The position numbers were made by a program, and so were the translations under genes. Shown piece after piece: positions 1-5,690 of a stretch of 10,690 nucleotides of DNA. The notes beneath the pieces are model-generated. The model saw only the letters and a list, made by a program, of their open reading frames with translations. It was not told the DNA's origin and made no database searches. Every line of letters begins with the position of its first letter. Position 1 is the first letter of the stretch. Source of the DNA: Flammeovirgaceae bacterium (GTDB taxonomy: Bacteria; Bacteroidota; Bacteroidia; Cytophagales; Cyclobacteriaceae); NCBI GenBank assembly GCA_947457025.1, contig CANGUI010000038.1, forward strand, positions 1-10,690, read 5' to 3'.

Positions 1-1203
1 GTCGTTGCGGCTGTATGAACCCAAGAAGCTAAGTTCACGTTGTGGTTTCTCAAACGTTTTCGTGTGGGTTATGCTTGCATCTATCGTACCCGATTGCCCA
101 ACGGTTTTGTTATTCGATAAATTTCTAGAGTTGGGATCTACTAAATCGTTTATGAATGTTTCTGACAAAAGATTATCCTGAAAATTATTGTTATTGCGCG
201 CGCCATAGCGAACCGAAGCGGCAAGAGAATTAAATTTGTTTATGTCATAATCCCAGCCAAGCGTATAGTTGCCAAAAATTCCTTCGGTTAGGTTTTCGCC
301 TTTTTGTATTGTTCTTCTTTCTGTTCCAGAGCTATTTATTCTTTGATCGTTTTCAAATCTACCATCAACATTATAGTTGGCACGGCCAAAACCGCCTAAC
401 GAAAAACCCATCTTCTTTCTGCGATAGTTACCGTTCAAACCCAGGTTGGAGCCGCGGTAACCCACGCCCGCATCCACGTTAAGTGTTAAGCCTTGCAGGG
501 TGTTCTTTTTGGTGATGATGTTGATGATACCCGCAGAGCCTTCTGCATCGTACCGCGCGGAGGGCGATGTAATTACTTCCACGGTTTTGATTTGATCCGC
601 CGGAATCTGCCGTAAGGCGTCTGCAATGGAACTGGCTACAATGGTAGACGGTTTGTTGTTGATAAGCACCTGTACGTTTTGGCTGCCACGTAAACTCACG
701 TTACCGTCAAAATCTACAGTTAGCTGGGGTACGCGGCGTAACACATCTGCTGCATCGCCTCCTTTTGTGGTCTGGTCGTTTTCGGCATTATAAATGGTGC
801 GGTCTACCCGCTCTTCAATCAACTCTTTCTGCCCTTCTACTACTACCTCGTTCAATAGCTGCGATTCGCTCTCCAACTTTACTGTTCCCAGATTTAAGTC
901 CGTACGGGCCGCAAATTTGTAGGGGCCTTTTTGGATGGTTTTATATCCTACGAAGCTAATCGACAGATTGAACTGGCCTTCGGCAATATTTTTGATCACG
1001 AACTTGCCTTTCTCATCGCACACGGTGCCATCTACAGGTTTACCGGTGGCAATGTCTAATAGTGCCACGGTGGCATACTCCACGGGTTTATTGTTCTCAT
1101 CCACCACCGTACCGCTGAGGCGGCCACTGCCCTTTTGTTCGGGCGTTTGGGCGAAAAGGGTAAAAGCAAATAAAATGTTAAAAAGTGTTAAAGAAGTTCT
1201 CAT
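1..1203 (-). CDS. TonB-dependent-type outer membrane receptor, N-terminal part (partial)
   Basis: The reverse-strand frame is open for 401 codons from the ATG at 1203-1201 to the window edge, so the C-terminal barrel is missing. A hydrophobic signal peptide covers about residues 1-18, ending FTLFA before Gln19. Residues 28-110 form a carboxypeptidase-regulatory-like beta-sandwich (SGTVVDENNKPVEYATV, then FVGYKT). Residues about 118-235 form a plug, including the stretches ADVLRRVPQL, LRGSQNVQVLINNKPS and SAGIINIITKK. Strands of an outer-membrane barrel follow. This layout matches Bacteroidota proteins with an OMP_b-brl_3-like barrel, related to TonB-dependent receptors. No STN domain precedes the sandwich, so FecA-type sigma signalling through such a domain is not indicated. 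It lies 118 bp downstream of the ECF sigma cassette on the same strand and may be co-transcribed or a target. The substrate is unknown. The barrel part is clearly AT-richer than the plug. Confidence 0.9.
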   Translation of the reverse strand, partial: MRTSLTLFNILFAFTLFAQTPEQKGSGRLSGTVVDENNKPVEYATVALLDIATGKPVDGTVCDEKGKFVIKNIAEGQFNLSISFVGYKTIQKGPYKFAARTDLNLGTVKLESESQLLNEVVVEGQKELIEERVDRTIYNAENDQTTKGGDAADVLRRVPQLTVDFDGNVSLRGSQNVQVLINNKPSTIVASSIADALRQIPADQIKTVEVITSPSARYDAEGSAGIINIITKKNTLQGLTLNVDAGVGYRGSNLGLNGNYRRKKMGFSLGGFGRANYNVDGRFENDQRINSSGTERRTIQKGENLTEGIFGNYTLGWDYDINKFNSLAASVRYGARNNNNFQDNLLSETFINDLVDPNSRNLSNNKTVGQSGTIDASITHTKTFEKPQRELSFLGSYSRND

Positions 1204-1321
1204 GTTTAGAATCAATTCGCAAAACAAACCTTAAACAACGTACAATGTTCCGGGCGGCTGCCTGAAATCCATCGGAGGCTATGCGGCCTGACAACAGGTA
1301 ATTTTTCTCCTTTCAGCGTTA

Positions 1322-1726
1322 TTATCGCCTACCCCTGTTGCCGTCCCATCGCTGAAAATATTCCTTCAAATCCTGAAGTTGAGCGGGGTCCAGGTGTCCT
1401 TCCAGCTCCACAAAGAGCGAGTCGAGGTTTTTCTTGGCCGCTTTCTCGAAGTCGAGGCGCAACGAATCGAAGCGGCTGGTGGAGCGATTCAAGATTGGTT
1501 CGAGCACAATTTTCTGGGCGTCCGTTGCTTTGGTAACCCTATACACCTTAGCAATGAAGCGCTTTTTGCCCCGATCAATACGGCCCTCGCGTTTGCCGTC
1601 TTTGCCATCGGCATCAAACCGGTGCGTTTGGCGGGCCAGTATGGCCTGACCCAACGCGCCAATAAGAATCCCGGCCAGCAGCGTGGCTACAACTACGATA
1701 ATTGCTCTACGTCTTTCGCTTGTCAT
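1322..1726 (-). CDS. small membrane-anchored Spy/CpxP-like protein of the sigma-factor cassette
   Basis: This 134-residue protein has an Arg-rich cytoplasmic N-terminus (residues 2-7), one membrane helix at about residues 8-31, and then a very basic, helical, presumably periplasmic domain. Near the C-terminus the stretch LDPAQLQDLKEYFQRW resembles the LTxxQ-type motif of Spy/CpxP and periplasmic heavy-metal-sensor proteins. The match is weak and comes only from reading. It is the third gene of the cassette and starts 4 bp after the stop of the putative anti-sigma gene, so co-transcription is very likely. By position and topology it could sense envelope state and modulate the sigma/anti-sigma pair, but this is inference. 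It has no cysteines, and its charged region around residues 39-60 is low in complexity. Confidence 0.75.
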   Translation of the reverse strand: MTSERRRAIIVVVATLLAGILIGALGQAILARQTHRFDADGKDGKREGRIDRGKKRFIAKVYRVTKATDAQKIVLEPILNRSTSRFDSLRLDFEKAAKKNLDSLFVELEGHLDPAQLQDLKEYFQRWDGNRGRR

Positions 1727-1730
1727 GTTA

Positions 1731-2141
1731 CTATCTCGTTATGTCGTTCAAAAAATCGAATGTCAATACATCTTCGGTGGTCGTTTCTTCCATGCCCATG
1801 ACCGAAGTAAAGCTCAGTTGGTCTGCCAACGCCAAATTGAGAATGAGCAGGGCTACCAGAATTCCCCACGCCGCCAACTGATACCGTTTGAAAAACAGCA
1901 CAATTTGGTAGTCGATGGCATTTTTCAGGTTTTTAATGCGCTGAAGTACCGTTTCCGGGAAGAAAGGCCCAAACGTGGCGGTTTCCGGCCGCAGCAAGTG
2001 TTGGCGGATGCGCTGATAGTGCACCGCAGTGCGCGCGAACGTAACATCTTGTTCCAGGGCAAGCCGAATGCGCGCCTGTTCTGCCGGTGTTACGTTTGCA
2101 TCTAGCGATTGTAAATACAATTCTTCGGGAGTAGTTGCCAT
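1731..2141 (-). CDS. putative single-pass anti-sigma factor, no zinc motif
   Basis: This 136-residue protein has an N-terminal soluble part (residues 1-86) predicted to be helical and cytoplasmic, one membrane helix at about 88-107 (AAWGILVALLILNLALA), and a short extracytoplasmic acidic tail. It starts 3 bp after the ECF sigma stop codon and is followed 4 bp later by another small membrane protein. That is the standard arrangement of a membrane anti-sigma factor next to its sigma factor. The call rests on position and topology rather than on a recognisable domain. The HxxxCxxC zinc motif of ZAS anti-sigma factors is absent, and the protein contains no cysteine. It also lacks the long periplasmic domain of FecR-type regulators. 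It may therefore belong to a Bacteroidota-specific group. Confidence 0.7.
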   Translation of the reverse strand: MATTPEELYLQSLDANVTPAEQARIRLALEQDVTFARTAVHYQRIRQHLLRPETATFGPFFPETVLQRIKNLKNAIDYQIVLFFKRYQLAAWGILVALLILNLALADQLSFTSVMGMEETTTEDVLTFDFLNDITR

Positions 2142-2144
2142 ACA

Positions 2145-2678
2145 CTAATCAAGTTGTTGCTGTAACTGTTCTTTCAATTTCTTTTGGGCTCGCGCCAGGC
2201 GCGAGAGTACCGTGCCTACCGGAATACTGAGAATAGACGCGCTTTCTTCCGCGCTGTAGCCTTCTACCAACCGTAAGGTGGCTACCGCACGAAATTCAGG
2301 TGCTAACTTCCGAAATGCGAGTTGCAACGCTTCGGCCAGATCCAGCCCTTCGGGTATTGGCTGCTGGTGCGCCACCGTTTCATCCGAAGAAAAAAACCAA
2401 AAGCTGCGTTGCCGCCGCTTTAACTCGTTCAGCGCAAGGTTCATGGCCATGCGCGACAAATACGTGCTCAACGCGGCATCGCCCCGGTATTGCTCCAGCG
2501 CCTCGTAAAACCGAATGAATACCTCTTGCCCCACATCTTGCGCTTCAGCGGTAGCACCCAACATCGTCTTCACAATCCCGGCTACACGCTTTTCATGCCG
2601 ACCAACAATGGCTTTGAACGCACTTAAATCGCCTGTACGGGCGCGCGCAATCAACTCATCATCGTCCAAAACTTTCAT
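2145..2678 (-). CDS. ECF (extracytoplasmic function) RNA polymerase sigma factor
   Basis: The product is 177 residues, the usual size for an ECF sigma factor containing only regions 2 and 4. Region 2 spans about residues 8-90. It includes the conserved polymerase-binding and melting segment with DVGQEVFIRFYEAL (48-61) and the -10-recognition helix STYLSRMAMNLALNELKRR (71-89). Region 4 spans about 113-170, with a helix-turn-helix YSAEESASILSIPVGTVLSRL (141-161) that would read the -35 element. A variable linker with FWFFSSDE lies between them. The gene heads the leftward cassette, followed by the putative anti-sigma gene after only 3 bp. A GGAAT/GTCTAA promoter candidate directly upstream suggests that it activates its own transcription. 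The ATG at 2678 is chosen because it precedes the normal N-terminal helix; no Shine-Dalgarno sequence is seen. Confidence 0.96.
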   Translation of the reverse strand: MKVLDDDELIARARTGDLSAFKAIVGRHEKRVAGIVKTMLGATAEAQDVGQEVFIRFYEALEQYRGDAALSTYLSRMAMNLALNELKRRQRSFWFFSSDETVAHQQPIPEGLDLAEALQLAFRKLAPEFRAVATLRLVEGYSAEESASILSIPVGTVLSRLARAQKKLKEQLQQQLD

Positions 2679-2693
2679 CGGGGTGTTCAGGAG

Positions 2694-2722
2694 TTAGACA
2701 ACGGCAAGACGGGTTTTATTCC
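2694..2722 (-). promoter_or_regulatory. ECF-type promoter candidate upstream of the sigma gene
   Basis: On the minus strand, GGAATAA (2722-2716) is followed after 16 bp by GTCTAA (2699-2694). This resembles the general ECF pattern of a GGAA-containing -35 element and a GTC-containing -10 element at the usual spacing. It would start transcription near 2687, about 9 nt before the sigma ATG, giving a very short leader. Autoregulation is common for ECF sigma factors, but the exact recognition sequence of this one is unknown, so the site is a candidate only. Confidence 0.35.
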
Positions 2723-2769
2723 CACACCATTCAGGTTTTTTGATCATTATGATTCAGTGGACGAAAATG

Positions 2770-2784
2770 TACACGTGCGGTGTA
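2770..2784. repeat. small inverted repeat in the sigma / membrane-protein divergent spacer
   Basis: TACAC (2770-2774) and GTGTA (2780-2784) form a perfect 5-bp dyad around GTGCG, near the middle of the spacer between two divergent genes. It could be an operator, but a dyad this short can easily arise by chance. Confidence 0.2.
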
Positions 2785-2896
2785 AAAGCTGTTCCTTTTT
2801 GGACATCCGCTTTCTGCCCGACTTGCAATTCGCCCTAATTTCAACGGTTTAAAAATGGTGAACGGTTTTTGCACGATGGGCGGAAATCCTAACTAT

Positions 2897-3202
2897 ATGC
2901 GCACGTCATCCGCTCTTTTCATCATCATCCTTGTACTCACGTTCCCGCTCTGGTTCGGGCTGGGCATCGGCTTGTTCGGTTTACTGGTGGGTTTGTTGGG
3001 CGGTATGGTGGGTTTAATCTTTGGCCTGATTGGCGGCTTGATCGGAGCTGTTGCCTGGGTGATTAAAGGATTCTTCTCCTTGCTCTTTGGCTGGGCTTAC
3101 GACTCGCCCTTCGACTTTGATGGCGACTTTTTTGATTTTAACGGTTGGGCGGTGGCCGCTGTGGTATTGCTGATTGTGCTGATCAGTCGCAATAAAAAAT
3201 AA
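2897..3202 (+). CDS. small glycine-rich membrane protein of unknown function
   Basis: From the ATG at 2897 the product is 101 residues. It has a hydrophobic first segment (about residues 5-22), a long Gly/Leu-rich hydrophobic stretch (about 23-60) with repeated GLxGG spacing, an acidic, Phe-rich loop SPFDFDGDFFDFNG (about 69-82), and a final membrane helix ending in SRNKK. In-frame ATGs at 2855 and 2876 would add 14 or 7 residues. 2897 is preferred because it begins directly at the hydrophobic segment and has GGCGG about 13 nt upstream, though that spacing is long. The gene diverges from the ECF sigma gene and could belong to its envelope-stress regulon. Its stop lies 2 bp from the stop of the opposing gene. 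I do not recognise the family. The Gly-zipper-like stretch is the main visible feature. Confidence 0.7.
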   Translation: MRTSSALFIIILVLTFPLWFGLGIGLFGLLVGLLGGMVGLIFGLIGGLIGAVAWVIKGFFSLLFGWAYDSPFDFDGDFFDFNGWAVAAVVLLIVLISRNKK

Positions 3203-3204
3203 GG

Positions 3205-4203
3205 CTAATCCAACTTCAATTCCACTTTCAGCGCTTTGATGTGATTACGCAGTGCGCTGAGCAAATCTTCGTCTGCGTCCCAACGCGCGCCGAGGTAAAC
3301 GTGTCCGGATTCAAGTTGCTTGAAATAGAATTTGTAGACGGGCTTTTCCGCGGGGATCATTTTCAACTGCGAAAGTCCATTGGGGTATGTGGTGGAGGCA
3401 TACGCCTTTTCTTGCTTGGTAACATCGTATTGCAACACCTGGCGCAGCGCTTCTCCGCGCGCATGCGCATACTTCAGTACATAGTGAAAACCCTGGCGGC
3501 GTAAGTCACGCTCGTTTTCAGGGAGACGAACGAATTTATACCGTAGCGGATAGTACTGTTTAAAAAAGTCGCGCAAAGTCTGGTTCACCGTGGAGTCGTT
3601 CGTCAGGGGCACAGCCAGGTAGTCTACCTTCAGGTCAATGGCATACAATTCCATACGGCGCCCCACGATGAATGCGGGCAGCGCACCCGGCTCGGGGAAT
3701 GAGTTGATCAGAAAGTTGGCTTTTACCTGCCGGGCCCATGAATCGCGGTATACGGTCAGCAGCAGTTCATTCAGATCGCTGTGCTTTACGTACCAAGCAG
3801 GTTGTTGGTCTTCTACCAGATTATTTTTACCGGTGAAGGGGGTGAAGTACAATTCAAAAACATCGCCCTTTTTTTCGGCCATGACGATCATGGTAACTAC
3901 CCGTTCGTTCCATTCCGCCGCGAGTGCGCCGGTTATATCGGTATTGGCCAGCACCCAATCCGAAGGGTAATAAGCCACCGCATCTATACCAATCTGCTGA
4001 AATGCCTGTTGTACCTGGCTCCGTTCTTTTTGGCCGTAGGCAGAGGCATACAAAACCACCGCCTTGGCAGATAAAAGCTTGTCGGGCACGGCATCTGAAG
4101 ATTGCAGCCGTTCTGGTAACACATGTAGCTGTCCGTGCAAAATATGTGGACTGCAGAAAAGCAGAAAAAACAACGTCCGAGCCATGGTACAGGTAACGTT
4201 CAT
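3205..4203 (-). CDS. secreted protein of unknown function
   Basis: The product is 332 residues from the ATG at 4203, or 326 from an in-frame ATG at 4185. The second start gives a more typical signal peptide (MARTLFFLLFCSPHILHG) and may be the true one; neither start has a Shine-Dalgarno sequence. After the signal peptide, an alternating pattern of hydrophobic strands and helices (such as AVVLYASAYG and RVVTMIVMAEKKG) suggests a folded alpha/beta domain of about 110 residues. A second, charged domain follows, with a Tyr/Lys-rich C-terminal third. No catalytic motif, lipobox or membrane helix was recognised. The cysteine in the signal peptide follows Phe and does not fit a lipoprotein site. It follows the Rieske gene after 12 bp and is probably co-transcribed with it. 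Export to the periplasm or cell surface is inferred from the signal peptide. Confidence 0.8.
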   Translation of the reverse strand: MNVTCTMARTLFFLLFCSPHILHGQLHVLPERLQSSDAVPDKLLSAKAVVLYASAYGQKERSQVQQAFQQIGIDAVAYYPSDWVLANTDITGALAAEWNERVVTMIVMAEKKGDVFELYFTPFTGKNNLVEDQQPAWYVKHSDLNELLLTVYRDSWARQVKANFLINSFPEPGALPAFIVGRRMELYAIDLKVDYLAVPLTNDSTVNQTLRDFFKQYYPLRYKFVRLPENERDLRRQGFHYVLKYAHARGEALRQVLQYDVTKQEKAYASTTYPNGLSQLKMIPAEKPVYKFYFKQLESGHVYLGARWDADEDLLSALRNHIKALKVELKLD

Positions 4204-4215
4204 GCCCGCAAGGTA

Positions 4216-4536
4216 TTACATGCCCAAATAAATTCCATCCGGTTCCGTGCGGATCGGGAACGTCTCCACATCTTGTGAGCGCTGGTTGCATTCCCTCCCG
4301 GTGGAAAGCTGAAAGCGGTAGCCATGCCAAGGGCAGATGATCTCCCCGTACCCATTGAGGCGACCTTTGTTTAGAAGTTCTCCGTTATGAGGGCACCGGT
4401 CGCGTAAGGCAAACATTCCAGTAGTAGTCCGCACGATGCACACAGCCTTGTTTTCTACCTGGAGTGCTTTCGGCTGTTGCACCGGGAGAAAAGCCTCCGC
4501 TTCTTCGAGGGAGTTAAAAATCTTGATCCAGCGCAT
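4216..4536 (-). CDS. stand-alone Rieske [2Fe-2S] ferredoxin-like protein
   Basis: This 106-residue protein carries a complete Rieske cluster site: CPH at residues 48-50 and CPWH at 68-71 (C-x-H, 17 residues, C-x2-H), followed by GYRFQLSTG. These two Cys and two His residues bind the [2Fe-2S] cluster. The size and the absence of a signal peptide or membrane anchor fit soluble Rieske ferredoxins and NirD-like small subunits, which pass electrons to oxygenases or reductases in the cytoplasm. No oxygenase or nitrite reductase large subunit is in the window, so its redox partner is unknown. The only same-strand neighbour is the secreted protein 12 bp downstream, an odd partner for a cytoplasmic electron carrier. 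Upstream, a divergent spacer with dyads separates it from the SDR operon. Confidence 0.93.
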   Translation of the reverse strand: MRWIKIFNSLEEAEAFLPVQQPKALQVENKAVCIVRTTTGMFALRDRCPHNGELLNKGRLNGYGEIICPWHGYRFQLSTGRECNQRSQDVETFPIRTEPDGIYLGM

Positions 4537-4587
4537 GGTTCTTCAGATCAAATGCAGGAGGGGGTAAAAACGATAGATTCGTCCGTG

Positions 4588-4603
4588 GCAAAGCATTATT
4601 TGC
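4588..4603. promoter_or_regulatory. dyad GCAAA-N6-TTTGC, possible operator
   Basis: GCAAA (4588-4592) and TTTGC (4599-4603) form a perfect 5-bp inverted repeat with a 6-bp centre, the geometry used by many dimeric helix-turn-helix regulators. A near-identical dyad lies at 4640-4656 with its centre about 52 bp away, close to five helical turns. Both lie between the divergent Rieske and SDR genes. Confidence 0.35.
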
Positions 4604-4639
4604 TGTGCGAAAAAATTTTCCAAAGCAAACAAGCATGGT

Positions 4640-4660
4640 GCAAAAATATCATTTGCAAAT
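4640..4660. promoter_or_regulatory. second GCAAA-N7-TTTGC dyad overlapping palindrome ATTTGCAAAT
   Basis: GCAAA (4640-4644) and TTTGC (4652-4656) form a dyad with a 7-bp centre. A perfect 10-bp palindrome, ATTTGCAAAT, overlaps it at 4651-4660. On the minus strand the same stretch contains TATTTTTG (4648-4641), an exact match to the Bacteroidota TAnnTTTG box, so a bound protein would cover a potential Rieske promoter. Confidence 0.4.
4641..4648 (-). promoter_or_regulatory. TAnnTTTG promoter box candidate for the Rieske gene
   Basis: The minus-strand sequence TATTTTTG matches the -7 box of the Bacteroidota major sigma factor exactly. It would give a leader of roughly 100 nt before the Rieske ATG at 4536. 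No convincing TTG element is seen about 19-20 bp further upstream, so support is limited to the one box. Confidence 0.3.
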
Positions 4661-4698
4661 TGTCTGTACGCCCATGTAGGCTTGAAGTGGCGAGATTA

Positions 4699-4729
4699 CA
4701 GCCCGCCCGGTGTCCGGCGGCTGCTTTTT
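4699..4729 (+). terminator. terminator-like hairpin in the SDR leader (possible attenuator)
   Basis: On the plus strand, a GC-rich hairpin forms from CAG-CCG-CCGG, triloop TGT, and CCGG-CGG-CTG. This gives ten base pairs with two single-C bulges (4702 and 4706). It is followed after one C by five T residues (4725-4729). That is the form of an intrinsic terminator facing the SDR gene, which starts 84 bp further on. No plus-strand gene precedes it. It would therefore end either a leader or small RNA starting in the spacer, or antisense transcription from the Rieske side. Confidence 0.5.
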
Positions 4730-4800
4730 ACCTCCCGCTCTTGCCATGCAGTTTTAGCCCTTTCAACACCAAAAGTTGGGTTCAGTTCTGCAATTTCTCC

Positions 4801-4808
4801 TATCTTTC
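4801..4808 (+). promoter_or_regulatory. TATCTTTC box directly before the SDR start
   Basis: TATCTTTC matches the Bacteroidota TAnnTTTG -7 box at all but the last base. It ends 4 bp before the SDR ATG, so a start site at normal distance would fall on or next to the ATG and give a leaderless message. A TTG at 4776-4778 is 22 bp upstream, slightly far for the -33 element. Confidence 0.25.
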
Positions 4809-4812
4809 CCCT

Positions 4813-5607
4813 ATGGGATGGCTGTCGCAAAAGCGAATTGTGATAATTGGAGGAACTACCGGCATCGGCCTGTCTGCTGCCCATGCGTTTGTTCGTGAAG
4901 GTGCACACATTGTAGCCGTTGGGCACACTGCCGAAAGCGCAACCTCGGCCCGTTCGGCATTGGGTGCGGCTGCGCTGGTGATGGTCAGTGATGCGACACA
5001 GGAAGCAACCGCCCAGGATGCCATTGCATGCTGCGAGGAGCAGTGGGGCGGTGTAGATGGCCTTTACCATGTGGCAGGCGGCAGTGGGCGCGCATTTGGC
5101 GATGGACCGCTGCACACGCTCTCTTTGGAGGGCTGGAATAAAACCCTTGAACTGAATCTAACGTCGTTAATGTTGTCGAACCGGGCAGCCGTTAACGCCT
5201 TTCGGCGGAACAAATCAGCAGGCAGCATCTTGAACATGACATCTGTGCTTTCGTACTCTCCCTCGCCGCCGTTCTTTGCTACGCATGCCTATGCCGCCGC
5301 GAAAGCCGCTGTGCACGGCTTCTCACGCTCCCTTGCCGCTTACTACGCACATGACAATATCCGTGTCAACGCCCTGGCGCCGGCATTGGTTGACACCCCA
5401 ATGGCCCAACGTGCTGCCAACGAGCCCCGGATTCAGGCGTTCATTCAAACCAAGCAACCGCTGGAAGGTGGCCGCATGGGAAAACCGGGAGATCTGGATG
5501 GTATTGCTGTCTATTTCCTATCCGACTATTCGCGTTTTACTACCGGTCAACTTTTCTCGGTAGACGGCGGCTGGGATGTGAGCGAAGGCCAGGTGCCTCC
5601 GCCATGA
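4813..5607 (+). CDS. short-chain dehydrogenase/reductase (SDR) family oxidoreductase
   Basis: The product is 264 residues, the usual length for a classical SDR. The Rossmann glycine motif GGTTGIG is at residues 13-19. HVAGG (86-90) stands where NAG usually occurs, with the Asn replaced by His. Asn115 (ELNLTS), Ser144, Tyr160 and Lys164 (YAAAK) form the classical catalytic tetrad. A VNALAPALVDTPM segment (185-197) follows, and the C-terminus has TTGQLFSVDGGW. VGHTAE after the second strand, without the acidic residue of NAD enzymes, hints at NADP(H) preference; this is inferred. The start at 4813 gives the family N-terminus. The frame stays open upstream to 4477, but that would overlap the Rieske gene and add over 100 unrelated residues. 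It opens the rightward operon and probably oxidises or reduces a hydroxyl or keto group of the pathway substrate. Confidence 0.93.
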   Translation: MGWLSQKRIVIIGGTTGIGLSAAHAFVREGAHIVAVGHTAESATSARSALGAAALVMVSDATQEATAQDAIACCEEQWGGVDGLYHVAGGSGRAFGDGPLHTLSLEGWNKTLELNLTSLMLSNRAAVNAFRRNKSAGSILNMTSVLSYSPSPPFFATHAYAAAKAAVHGFSRSLAAYYAHDNIRVNALAPALVDTPMAQRAANEPRIQAFIQTKQPLEGGRMGKPGDLDGIAVYFLSDYSRFTTGQLFSVDGGWDVSEGQVPPP

Positions 5608-5690
5608 AAAATGGGATTCATTTTTTTCCGCCATGCAAAGCCCTTATCTTTAAAACAAACGAATATCGACCTTTCGATTCCCTGCCATGA
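5604..5690 (+). CDS. possible 28-residue ORF coupled to both neighbours
   Basis: An ATG at 5604 overlaps the SDR stop codon as ATGA. The frame runs 28 codons and ends in a TGA that overlaps the ROK ATG, again as ATGA (5687-5690). It exactly fills the apparent gap between the two genes. The peptide begins MKNGIHFFPPCKALIF and has no recognised domain. It could be a small protein, or a coupling ORF that carries ribosomes from the SDR to the kinase start. It could also be chance: a promoter-like TATCTTTA lies within it, and no ribosome binding site other than re-initiation at the SDR stop is seen. Confidence 0.3.
   Translation: MKNGIHFFPPCKALIFKTNEYRPFDSLP
5645..5652 (+). promoter_or_regulatory. 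TATCTTTA promoter box candidate before the ROK kinase
   Basis: TATCTTTA matches the Bacteroidota TAnnTTTG box except at the last base. It lies 34 bp before the kinase ATG, a normal leader distance. The -33 region is T-rich (about 5621-5627) without a clear TTG. It may give internal expression of the kinase-to-hydrolase genes. Confidence 0.35.

Noticed and set aside
1225..1251. Minus-strand GGAAC and TAAGGTTTG elements before the receptor gene
   Set aside because: The spacing between the GGAAC and any ECF -10 is wrong and the TAAGGTTTG has one base too many for the TAnnTTTG box. A receptor promoter here is plausible but not supported by these matches.
1294..1321. Minus-strand AAAGGAG just after the Spy-like stop codon
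   Set aside because: It looks like a strong ribosome binding site, but only a TTG follows at suitable distance, and its frame overlaps the receptor start out of frame with no protein-like sequence.
1379..2105. Two 140-codon plus-strand frames opposite the small membrane genes
   Set aside because: They are antisense to tightly packed genes with coherent topology and lack any protein-like features.
2882..2907. GGAAA-N17-CGTC, an ECF-like promoter pattern on the plus strand
   Set aside because: It lies across and beyond the probable start codon of the small membrane protein, so it could not drive that gene; it is likely chance.
4477..4812. In-frame upstream extension of the SDR gene giving a 376-residue protein
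   Set aside because: It overlaps the well-supported Rieske gene on the other strand, has no SDR-like sequence and no domain, and contains the hairpin and dyads. The family N-terminus begins at 4813.
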